Assembly (NCBI GenBank): GCA_032358255.1
Contig: JAULBX010013762.1
Coordinates: 1-64,000 of the forward strand
DNA from: Heterotrichella gracilis
Lineage: Eukaryota > Sar > Xanthophyceae > Tribonematales > Xanthonemataceae
Reading direction: 5' to 3'
Length of the DNA stretch: 64,000 nucleotides
Positions 1-11,200 of this stretch are shown here, piece by piece. The notes under the pieces were generated by a model. It was given only the letters and a program-made list of their open reading frames with translations. It made no database searches and had not been told where the DNA came from. The translations under genes were made by a program, and so were the position numbers. Numbering within the stretch: position 1 is the stretch's first letter; every line of letters starts with the position of its first letter.

Positions 1-188
1 GGGGGGGGTGGATGGTGGTGCTGGCCACACTTCAGTTATGTTAAGCAGTGTAGTGGTGGTGTAGCTACGTACGTATGTGACTGCAGCATCTCAAGGTTAT
101 CCTGCTGTCACCCAAGGCGAATTTATACTTCTGTCCATGAGAACAACATTCAGAGGGGGAATTTGCAGTATTTTCCCTTCCGATTGAC

Positions 189-620
189 CCTGTAGGGTTT
201 GAAACTGCGCCCAGCGCCTCAAGATGATCACGCTGTCCCCCAAAGGGCCTCTACTAATTGTGGTATGGCTGAAAAGAAAAGTAATTAAATTTACTATACC
301 TTACTTCCCCTGTGCAGGGTGTGGAACTGCGGCGACCAGCGCCTCAAGATGATCACGCTGTCCCCCAAAGGGCCTCTATTCATAGTGATATGGGTAAAAA
401 TGGAAAGTATCTAAATTACCGTAACGTTACCTCCCTGTAGGGTGTGGAACCGCGGCGACCAGCGGCTCAAGATTATCACGCTGTCCCCTAAAGGGCCTAT
501 ATTCTTAGTGATATCGGTAAAAATGAAAAGTATCTGAATTACCGTACCGTTACCTCCCTGTAGGGTGTGGAACCGCGGCGACCAGCGCCTGAAGATGATC
601 ACGCTGTCTCCTAAGGCGGC
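189..620 (+). repeat. Fourfold tandem repeat of a splice acceptor plus exon head
   Basis: Four units of about 122-124 bp start near 189, 310, 434 and 557. Each carries a pyrimidine-rich stretch, a TAG or CAG acceptor, and about 55 bp coding for a variant of VWNCGDQRLKMITLSPK, followed in units 1-3 by AT-rich intron-like sequence. Unit 1 is the most diverged; units 3 and 4 are the most alike. Each unit offers a possible alternative 3' splice site, but only the last continues into a long open frame. Confidence 0.8.
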
Positions 621-996
621 GGACGAGGTGTTCACGCCCGCAGCAGACGCGGCTCCCGGGAGGCCAGATGGCTATGGCATGAGCTACGGTAATGGCAGCG
701 GCAATGGCATGACAGGTGGCATGACCGGGGCCAATGGCATGGCAGGCGCGGCAGCTGAGAGGGGCGGCGAGGGCAATGGCAATGGCACCGGCATGGCAGG
801 TGGGAATTGCTCCCCATTGTCCAGTGTCAGCTTGCTCACCTCTGGTACCGTATACTTTGTTGGTCGCATCAGTATTTCTGGGATTTTGTCTGGTTGCATG
901 CGTAGCAGTGGTTCAGCCAGACCAGCAGGTACTCGTGTGCCCCATGTCATCCGTGGTCATTCCCCTTATCTCCACCAAACCCTTCACAAACCCTAG
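557..996 (+). CDS. 3' end of an unrecognised protein gene (partial)
   Basis: An open frame begins right after a splice acceptor at about 560 and runs to a stop ending at 996. It starts VWNRGDQRLKMITLSPK and passes into a tail rich in Gly, Asn, Met and Ala (about residues 30-85, with repeats of the form NGMTGG and GNGNG). After that the composition looks less like coding sequence, and a donor-like GGTGGG near 800 means the true end may be spliced. Upstream exons are outside the window or not recognised. I do not recognise the family. The conserved-looking head suggests the end of a folded domain followed by a disordered tail. The head is repeated three more times upstream (see the tandem repeat at 189-620), and this copy is the only one that opens into a long frame. 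Confidence 0.45.
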
Positions 997-2387
997 CGAA
1001 CTTCTGCACAACATCCCGCGCAGGGCCAACACCCGACAAGCGCTACCCTCCTGGACCCTCGGCTTCTTCCCAGAATGGTGCTACGCGCCAGTAGCCCCTC
1101 TGCTGCCCTGGCTGGAGCACTGCGGACCATGTACTGCCCTCTGGAGTAGTACAGACCATGTATTGCCACCCGCCTGGAGCCCTCCACTCTCTCCCATACC
1201 GGGTTCTACGCGTCATTAGTCTCTTGACCAGAACTTTTGAGGACCATTTGTACAGTAGCTTCTCCATAGGACGATGGGCCTGTCTTGTGCACAATGACAT
1301 CTAGGCTAAAAAATGCGCCATTCATTCATTATTGCATTATTGTGCACATATGCACCTTTATGTTCTGTATGTTTTCACCGTTTGCTGAATGGAATTATTA
1401 CACTGTGACAACCTGGGTAGAATTAAAACTGGATAAATACAATCAATATTCTATGTTACACTATTTTGTGTATCAACTGATTGACAATGTGCACCACGGC
1501 GTGTGCTCATAGGGCTGCTGGTTGTGCAGTCACTTCAGTGGGAAGGTTTCAAACCCCAAAATTTGGGTATAAGACTTGCTTGTTGAAGTCACTGCCAGTT
1601 TGGGGGTTTGGGTTTGGGTCTGTTGCCCAGTGAAAATATTTCAAAGATGTTAGCCTGACGGTATTAATGATTGACAACTTGCATTGTCAATGACCGCATC
1701 AATGATGGCCTCCAATTTTGTACCTTGAAGGAAGTTCCCTTAAAGTTTCTTTGTGTCACACTGAACCTAATTCACCCCTTTCAGACGAGCACCTATTGGC
1801 AAAGCCACCCTGTAACAGTTACTGTTACTAAGTACAGTGGACTACTAAGCGCGTGACGGTCTGTAAATATTGCTTTCTGCGGCAGCGCTGATTGTGAGAC
1901 TCAGTCGGGACCGACATCTGCATGCAATTAGTTGGTGTTCACAACCTAGAACCAAACATGTACGATGCTGCACGCGTGCAGCTGCTGCACCCGTCGTTCA
2001 CATGCGTGCTGCACGCTTGCACCCAAAGTATTTTACAGCCAAATAATCATATACCATGCTTTCAGCGGAACTGAGTCTTTGTGCCTCCTGGGCCCCAAAT
2101 CAATATGGCATATCATCTTGCCCTGGGCCAACAACATTGCATTGCGGCATGTTGCCCTTGGCCAGAAGTCAAGCAACCTGTATAGAAAAGGACTGCATGT
2201 GACGTGGCCATAATCTCAACAATGAAACTGAAAAATATAAAGAAATTGCGCAGCCACCACTGCATTGTGACAAGGCATTGCCATTGTATGGTTAGGCACA
2301 CAGCCTGTAGTACAACCTGCACCTGACAAAGGACCTGAATCATGTGTGAATAAATACCAACGTAACTAGCAACCTCCATGCCACACA
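997..2387. other. Intergenic region between convergent genes
   Basis: No supportable gene. It lies between the + strand gene fragment and the 3' end of the - strand nucleosidase, so it should hold both 3' UTRs. A TTACA at about 2033-2037 reads TGTAA on the - strand and could be the nucleosidase poly(A) signal, about 350 bp after its stop. The rest is moderately AT-rich unique sequence with no clear repeat. Confidence 0.5.
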
Positions 2388-4291
2388 TCACAACTCAGAT
2401 AGCGGCTTGTTTGCAATCCACTCCAGAACCTTCGGCAGCGTTTGCTGCAGCGATGCAGCTGCTGCGGTTAGGTTCTCAAGGAACTCCTCCTCTGTCGCCC
2501 TGTCTCCTGCGCCACACCACACCAACAAAGGTTACATGCCATGGCAGGTAATGATGCATTGCAGGTAGCGATGCCCCACAACTGTTGGCACTGCTGCACG
2601 TTTGCAGGACTATGCAACGTCACCGTGCCATGCCAATAAGCTGCTGCGAGGCTGCTTGTCGGTGTATTGTAGATGCAGGAGCATGAAAAAGAACGCGAAA
2701 TGGTCTGTGGAATTGTTGCATTGCATGGATCCAAATCAGTGCATCTTCCTATCATAAGATGGTGGTTAACAGATCATACAACAAATTACAACAATCAATG
2801 ATATATATACATTTTCTTCAAAAAAAATGTGGTGGACCCTACCATCCACGATGTCGGTGATTGCCTTGAGCGAGAAGAACGGCGTCTCAAACTGGTGCGC
2901 TGCCCACGCGATGGCTGCCGCCTCCATCTCCTTCACCACTGCGTTGTTGGACTCCATAAGGTCCATGTCCTCCTTGGTCCAGTCAAGGGAGTTGCCGGAG
3001 GACACCACGCCACTCTGTACAGCAACAGTGCTGGTCAGCAAGCTGTTGTAGGACATCATAAAATGTGTGGCAGCGTGTGTGCCAGCATTTGTATGATTAC
3101 TTGACTGTGGTGGATGGCGAGAGTGTAATGTCGGCCACCGGTGCATGCAACCAACGGCAGCGCTTGGAGTAACCTAATGTGATGGATGCCTGGGGAGCAT
3201 GCAGCATTCAAAGTGTGGCACAGCACATACCTTAAGCTGAAGCGCCTTGGCTAGATTTTCGGTGGGAAGGGCATCATACAGTCCGATGCCATACTTGTCA
3301 AAGCCCTGCATCAGACATGCCGTGCGTCAGTCCCGAGCAAACCCACGACCGCAGCTGGAATAGGTGAGTGCTGTAGGTACACAGCAGCATGCAGACACAG
3401 GTGAATACCCTATACCCTAAAATGCATACCGAGATGGGTATGCGGCGGTCGTTGTTGGCGCTGGCTGTCCCCACAACCACAGGTGAAAACCCTAGCCCCT
3501 GAACCCTAACCAAGGCATACCGGGATGGGTATGCGGCGGTCGTGGTTTGCGCTGGCTGTCCCCACAAACACATCGCCAATGGCTGCCCCCCGCGCCTTGA
3601 ACCCGCCAGCTGTTCCCACACTGACAAGCAGGTCTGGCTGGAACTGCTGGATCGCCAGGTAGGCGGTCAGGGCGGCAGGCACTGTGCCCACGTTGTCCAC
3701 CCCAAACTTCTTACACTTCCCTGCACACACAATCGATGATCTACCTTGGATCGCCAGGTGGACATCTAGTGCAGACAGGGAGCAGGAGAGTACCGGCGCA
3801 AGACTGCTTACCAATGGGCCTGCAAAGCTGGAACGCAAGTGACCAACTACCTAGGCGTCCGGCCCTAGTGCACTTGGTGCTGCCACTAGTCGCCAATAGC
3901 AACAGTGGATAGCTAGATGCCAGAGAAATGGCAAGCGGGTAACTGGGCAACCTTGAGCAGGCTCCTCACCATTGCAAACGAGGTGGATGTTCATGCCAAA
4001 GTGAGTGCCAGAGAAGCTGACACAGGGTGCTGGGGGCTTGATCAGTGGGGGGTCGTCCTTTTTCAACTCCAGGTGGTGGATGATTGGGGCAGCCTCTGCC
4101 TCCATTGCTGTAGACAAACAGGCCAATTTTGAGGTCTAGCCGTATGTGATCCACCACAGTTCAACAGAACCAAAGCGTAAGGAGCAAAATGGGAGCTAGG
4201 CACAGTATGTGGCACACAGATCCATCCACCCACCTACGAGCACTACCACAGTGCCAACCCTCGCCTCCGTGCTGTCGTCAATGACCACCAT
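2388..4291 (-). CDS. MTN: 5'-methylthioadenosine (MTA/SAH) nucleosidase, plant MTN type
   Basis: This enzyme should cleave adenine from 5'-methylthioadenosine, and perhaps S-adenosylhomocysteine, in the cytosolic Yang (methionine salvage) cycle. Six exons: 4291-4234, 4107-3970, 3720-3521, 3305-3231, 3014-2843 and 2506-2388. All phases agree and give 253 aa, close to the usual length for plant MTNs. Visible motifs are VVVLVAMEAEAAP near the start (catalytic Glu24), NVGTVPAALTAYLAIQ, VSVGTAGGFK, DRRIPIP, KEMEAAAIAW (ribose-binding Met187-Glu188) and KAITDIVDG (catalytic Asp211), ending ANKPLSEL. The ATG at 4291 places the first strand as in Arabidopsis MTN1. It is divergent from FANCD2, with 976 bp between the start codons. 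A copy of the exon 3 3' end lies in intron 3. Confidence 0.93.
3428..3476 (-). repeat. Echo of the MTN exon 3 3' end
   Basis: About 50 bp in intron 3 repeats the end of exon 3 (coding ...DRRIPI) together with the start of the donor side. It lies about 90 bp downstream of the true exon end in gene orientation. Short CCCTAA-like motifs occur close by (near 3410-3420 and 3503-3508). Confidence 0.7.
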
Positions 4292-5267
4292 GCTGTGTCC
4301 TGTGGTTCGGGCTTTCACTTGGAGGGTTGAACCAATGCGGTTTGGAAAGTGCACGGCACACTAGTGTCCACCGAAATACTAAGTACTCGTTATTGCATGC
4401 ATATGTTGGCAAGCAAGCGTCTCCGGGTTTGCTCAGTATGTCCAAGCGTAAGACTGGTTGCCCCTGGCAGTGTGTCCGAGTGAAAAGCGAGATCAAATCG
4501 CACGACGCCTTCACAGCCTCTAGCAATTGCTCCTTTTGAACCCCTGTGAAAGTCGAGACGGCGCAACCGGTTGCGGGCAGGGGAGTCCAGCTATACATGG
4601 GTTTTGTTCAACTGTTTTGAAAACACAAGCACCGGTGTGAAACGCAATGAGAGCGTCACCAGTATATGCCCACGTCACCGATATAAAGCCCACACAAGGT
4701 TCTGCAAACCTTGACTGTATGCCTGCATGTTTGGCTCCATATCGCGGATATGCATGCTGCGGATGCTTTGCACGGCTCCAAGCACATCTGTAGCAGAAGC
4801 AACTTGAAGCAAATATCAGTGCGGTAAAATTCATGGGTTTCTCCTCAACACTGAGAACACACACTGGGTGAGTCGCATCGTGACAGTGCATGCATATTCA
4901 TACTGCAAAGTCGGTTGCCCAAGTCGAGTTCTGCCCTCCCGTATCAACCCCCTCACAGTTATATACCGTCGGAGTGTTCTGGCCACAACTGCACCGTATT
5001 GCGATCAGGCAAGTGTGGTACTGATTGATCGCAAAGTTTTGCTTCCACATATATTTCAAGATGTTACCCCTGCACATGCCAGCAGTGGAAGCCCACTTTG
5101 CAAGTCCTCACAGCCTATGTCATACTGAGACAGACCTCAGTAGGCAACATGCAGGCCATTGCTGCCTGTTTAAGATGCTGGGCCCTGTCTTAATTACCAA
5201 TGCTCTTACAGCTGCAGCGCGTCCTCTGTGTGTTTCCAGGTGCCAAAATTGACTGCAAGGAGGTGCC
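4292..5267. promoter_or_regulatory. Divergent promoter region of MTN and FANCD2
   Basis: 976 bp separate the MTN start (read leftward) and the FANCD2 start (read rightward). No open frame here has support. Both promoters and 5' UTRs must lie in it, or a 5'-UTR intron: an acceptor-like TTTCCAG ends at 5239, 28 bp before the FANCD2 ATG. No specific factor-binding site can be named. Confidence 0.5.
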
Positions 5268-8200
5268 ATGGAAGAACAGCAGCGACAGAAGCGCCAGAGG
5301 CAGGAGTCCGGCATTGACCAGTTCCACCAACTGGTACGCTCCAGGCAGGGGAGCGCGTTTGGACTGTTTAGGGTTTGGGGTTTAGGATGGCCACCCAGGG
5401 TTTTGCCTACTGGCTACTGACACATGGTGCACACACTGCAGGTCGAGGACGGTGGATGCATTCTCAATGCAAGCAGCGACTGCTCAGTGGCTGACTCGCG
5501 GAAGTTCAAGCGCACTCTGTCCTCAAAACTGATGCTGGACGCCAGCCTGTGCACTGCTTTTGTGGAAGGGTTTGAAGAGCTTGTCTCGTCACCCGATGCA
5601 CTCTACTTTGCCTTACGCCCTATGGCGACAACCAACCAGGTACGTATAAGCTGATTATATTGGTATTGAAGTCAATTCAGCATGCTGACCGGAAGTGGTA
5701 AATAGCAGGGGTAGCCCTCCAGCAAATTGACAGAATTGGTTGCCAATGGGGCAGCATTGCATCCTGATTACATTCTATTGTAGAGCGTGAACGCCAGCGT
5801 TGTGCCCCGCAGAACTCTCTGATAACTGGAGACAGTTTTGTGCGCCTGTGCCTGAACATTGGGTCGATCCAGCTGGATATCGCTCGCATCATATTGGAAA
5901 AGCTGCCTGAATTTGGAGAGGAGATTGATGAGCAACGCCCTGTGCAGAGACTGATCCTGGGTCAATTCAGATGGTGAGCTCACCTAGTAGGACCCTGGTT
6001 TAGCACCTCAATGTAGGCACATTTCTGAAGGTGCAACAGACCAAATTGGAATGACTTCTGGGTACCCTTTCACTGCCAATGCCTGTCAAGTACTGCTTTT
6101 TTGGGGTTGTGCTTCAGCATGGTTCTGCTGCAGGCTGGATCACGTTGTCGACAATCATTTCCTGACCACAAAATTCCTGGAGGTCATGGAGGTGTGCCCA
6201 GCCGAGCTGCAGAGGGACATCATTGCATTCCTGCCGGAAATACTCTCAGATGATGACTTTGAGGTGCAGCCAATTTCCATTGCCATTTTCTTGTCCAAAG
6301 TTGCACAGTGCATCATGGTGGTGGATGGCATTTGGAAACGCTCTGGTGGATCACGCAGGCAGTTTGGAGTCGTTTGGTCGAGCTTGTGCACCAGGATTCC
6401 TCATTCCTCATGCCTGTGCTGGATTCGCTGGGCAACATACAGCTGGATGAACTGTATCAGGTATACTTGCATAATTGGTGCTGGCTCATGATTGTCGACT
6501 TCAACCTGCAAGTGAGATGCCATGAATCATGAAGGGCGGCAACTCATCTGCAGCAACTATGCAAGTCAGATGGGTTTGAGTAGCTGCGCATTTGCTGTAC
6601 GAGCAAAAAGTTCAAAGGACAGCTATGACAACGCGTATTTGTGTCTGATTGATGCACTCCAATGGATGCCATTTTATTTCCTCATGGGCGTGTGCACATG
6701 TAGGACAACGTCATCGACATGATCTTGGAGAAGTTTTCGGCTGCTGAAGTGGAGGACCTGGCGGGGATCATCCAGTACATGCTGTCGAATGCGAGCGCCA
6801 TGAATGTGGACAAGGTGTGTCCGCAATGGGTGGTTAAGAATCCTATGCATCAGAGGCTCTCGCTGGTGTTGAAGTAATGCTATGCGCAGGTGGTGGAAGC
6901 ATTGAGGAGCAACATCTATCTTGTGAATGAAACAGACCCTCGCATCCATCTCCCAGACAGAAAAGGCAAGGGCGCACCCAGCGATGCGCAGAAGCGCCCG
7001 AAGGTTCGGGTGGTGTTGTCCCTGAAAGCAGGCCTGCAAGCAAATCCACTCGCGGCTGATGTTTTCCTCAAGCAGATAAAAGCATTGACAGGTGGGTGAA
7101 TCGCTCCTGTCCTATGTTGAGTCATTTATGTGTGCTGCCTTGTCAGAGCATATGTCCACATGGCATTGTCAAGCATCAGCGTCATTCTTTTGCAGATCCC
7201 AGTGGGCACAAGGTTGTGGATTTCTGGGTGCTGCTGGTGCTGTACTCACTTGATGCAAAAAGGAAAGATGTGATGTCCATTTTGAGGAGGAAGTTTTCAG
7301 ACTGCCATGTCACCACAAACTGGGTGCGAATGTCCATTTCAGGGCACCAGGTGGGTCAATATCATCAGAAAAAGGTTTCAGTTCAGTCATTGATATGGCT
7401 CATGTTGTAGCCATGATACTACATGTTCAAATAGCTTAAACGTCATATCATTGCGATGCACAGACGCGTGCTTTGATGAATGCAGGTGGCGCTGCAAGGC
7501 TTGTACTCTTCCCTGCTGTTGATAGCTGGGGAGCTGCTGAGCAGCAGCAATGATGCTGTCATGGAAGCTGGCATCGTTGGGTTCCTCACCTTGTTTGAGG
7601 TCTTTGCTGATGCTGCCCATCGGCAGGAGCTCGTGAGGCAGATCCACGTGCACCTTGGGTGCCAATCACCGCACGAGGTGTCTGCAGCTCTGCATGTGCT
7701 CCACCATCTGTCGCAGCACTTCCAACAGGCACTGCTAGGCTTTGCCAGCTTTTTGACCAACATCCTGGATCTGATTGAAGCCTACACTGATGAACAAGTC
7801 CGCAAGGTACTCACCTGTGCTCGCACATCTGAAAGGCCTGCTGGCAGCTTGCGATTGGCACACAGGTTGCATGCACGCCAAAGCTTTGTTGGCTGGAGTT
7901 CATGCTGCCATCAGTGCTGCACAGGGAAAAAGATCCAAGATTCCTTCTCTGAATGCAGGTGTTTCAGGTGTTCAGTGAGCTGGTGTTCTGCTCAGCTACA
8001 GCCCAAGGCGGACAGGGTGGCAGATCCAGGCTAGAAGATGAGATGCACATCTTACTGCAAAAGGTATTGGCTTGGATGTGTGCCAGCAAAACATTTCCAA
8101 TTACATCATTTACATTTGCTGTCTGATGCATATCTGATGCCTGTAGAACCAAGGAAGTGTGCCTCATTTTGCAGCTCTCTTCTCTTGATTCCAAACATAA

Positions 8201-11200
8201 GCGAATCGGGATCATTGGCTCGGTTGCACTGGCCACTAAAATGGGCTGCATAGCGTCTGCTTCTGAAGATGAGACTGCCATTGGTGCGTCATATTGTCTT
8301 GCCAACACTGTTCCTTTGCGTGAAATGCACACACCAGCTCCTGCAATGGTGGTACTCCCAATTATGTATTGTGCGCACTTTGCAAATGTGATGGGCAATT
8401 TGCATTGAGTATTGAATGCAAAATGAGGCATGGCATACTCATTCAAACAATTTTATTTGTTTAAAATTAAAAAAAAAAAAAAAAAAAACATTCAATGATC
8501 TTGAACTGAATCAGTTGTTAATGCAATGTTAATGCAAATATGTAAACCAGTTCATGCAACAGCAGTATCTCCATTGCGAGGGTTTGAAAGCGTAACACAA
8601 CTGCTGTATGTGCATGACAGGACACAGATGCGGCGAGGCCAGAAAGCTGTTTCAGGCCACCATGGAAAGCGCGGGCAAATTTGCCAGCTGCTTTGCGTTC
8701 TTTTGTGACGAGCTGGCAGGGGCTGCAAGTGAAGCGCCTTTAGATGGTCATTTGCTGAAATGGCTGGAGAAAACATTAATTGATGATCTCAGTGACAGGT
8801 ATCTTGAAGATTTGCAGGAGGGTCAATTGGAGCCAGATGCAGCTAAAACACTGGTGAGCGACCCCTGCAAGTATCAAACAGTGCATGCTTGTGAGTTGGG
8901 ATGCGCTGGCAGCATGCATGCATTGTTCACAACATGCATGGATATAAGTTTGTTGCAAAATGAGGAGCTCAGGGCGAAGAAGGCCTGCCTTTCAGTTGCG
9001 GCCTATTTGCTGTGGCCTGGTTGCTGTGTTGGGTAAGTATCATTAGCCCATGTCGCTGAGAGTGTTGCATCAGTGTTAGGGGTTTACCACTGGGTGACTG
9101 TGCTGGATCCTGCGTTTCCCCGGTAGCATTGGTGACCATCAGTCCACCAAATCCCAGCACTTCTGTATTTGTAAAGCGCCATATTGCAAGCATGCTCGGC
9201 AACAAGGATTAGCACAGGAATGACGGTGAGTTCCAGGAGTTGACAGGATACTATGACTCGAGTGAGGTGTTTGTTGCCGTTGCTCGCAGTACACTCAGGG
9301 CGGGCCCATAGCAGGCCACTTGTGGTATGATGTGCAGCCAGACGATGAAAGCTCGTCAGCACTGCGGCTACTGCCACTCCAGGCATCCATGGATCAACAT
9401 GAAAGGTGATGATTTTGTGAAGATGGCGCGTAGGGTTGCTGTAGCCTGTACCATTCACCGGCAGCATCACCCCACCATTTCCAGGTTTTGCCAGCAGGCA
9501 GACAGACATTCTTGTCCTTGCAGGGATTCGATGGCCTTCATGCATGCAATGTTGCGCCTTCTGGTTACTATGGAGTACCAGCAGTATGGCAAGCTACAAT
9601 CAACAATGCTGCTGTACCTGCCACTACACTTGGTCAGCCCGTCACTGCTGCAGCCTGAGGGCTTCAAAGAGCTATCCCCTGAACGACAGAGCCTCATGAT
9701 TCAGCTTTTGTTCCATGCCATCAACTGGAACAGGGAGTTGGTGAACGCTGTGGCAGTAGATAGTGCCAGGTATGGGCAGCCTGGAGGCTGCATGGACAGG
9801 GCTTGCATTTGTAACTTGGCTGCGCTTGTAACTGTAACGGTCAGCTGCAGCAATGTTGCATTATATTTGATGTGTTGCCTGGCTGTTGCATTACCAGAAG
9901 GACTTTGATATCCCACTGTGGTATATTAAAGTCCTCCTGGCATTACATCGGTCGTGTACCTTACAATTCATGGATTGCAGGAGTGGAGGCGAGGAAGCTG
10001 AAACCAGAGCTCTGTCCTGCCTGGCCACTGCAATCAGATTGGAATCGCTCCTTGAGCAGTGCTTGCAGTCCTGCAATGTTTCCTTCAAGCTACCCAACCT
10101 GTCCAATCCTCTTTCAGAGTCAGGGGGATACGAAACCATCAGCAAGCGGGTAAGTCTGTGCCTTCTGCTAGGCAAGTACTGTAATGATCTAGACGTCTAG
10201 AAGTACTTTAGGGTTTTAAAGTAGGGTTTGATGATGCTAAGTGTTGCCTGACTGCCTGTGTGTTTCTGTGCACCAGACTGAAGCAGGCAAGCCACGTTCA
10301 AAGGCTAAAGGCAAGGCTGCTCAAGATGGCCAGGAAACCCAGGAAAACGTTGCTGGGACAGCGACTACAGCGGCTGATGGCCATGCATTGAAGCAAGTGA
10401 GGAAGTGCTACAGGCAGCTTCATCCAAGCGCCCTGGCAATGCTGCATGGGACAGCTGATGAGGCCTATGAAGCACTGCCACTGCTGCTGTATGCCCTCCT
10501 CGACATCAAGATGAAACTGGAGTGCACATTCTTGACAAACAAAGGCCCCTTTGGCAAACAGGCGCCTGCTGGAGGTTAGTCCTTGCTGCTTTCTGCGGTT
10601 ATTATTGCAACAGAAGGCAGGTTATTTTCCTGACGCAATGGTGCTGGTCCATGATAGTCTTGTGGCCATTCACAGGTGAAGCATTGGCGCCTGAAGCCCT
10701 GCTGGGAGCCTTGAAGCCATCTTTCCCCATGCTGCGAAAAGCGCTGGATGTTGCTTCCTCAGCAACCGAGCAGATGTCAATGGGGATGGGCGTTGATGAC
10801 GGTGCGTGCTCTTCATCAGCATGTGTTCCACTTACTGGTGCAGCTCTGTTGCCCAACCACTGCTACGCACTTATTGGGAAAAAGCTGATTTTGTGTCGGT
10901 GCAGCCGCTGAAGCCAATGCAGCAGCCTTTGGGAATGGTTGGCAAAGCAAATTGGAAGCCTGCAGAGAAGCAATGCTGCCAAGTCCTGCAGCAGGAAGGT
11001 ATGCTGAGTAATGCTGAGTGGCTGCTGCATGGCAGGCAGACATTTGTATACAGCAGACTCTCACATTTTAATTACATGTCATTTGTTTGCCATAATCTGC
11101 AAAGGTCCAGTAATGCAATTGTATTGTGAGCCTGGGTAAGCTCCCTAGTTAGTTACATGCATTCCAGCAAAATAGCCAGATTAGCAGTCAGTCTTGCCTG

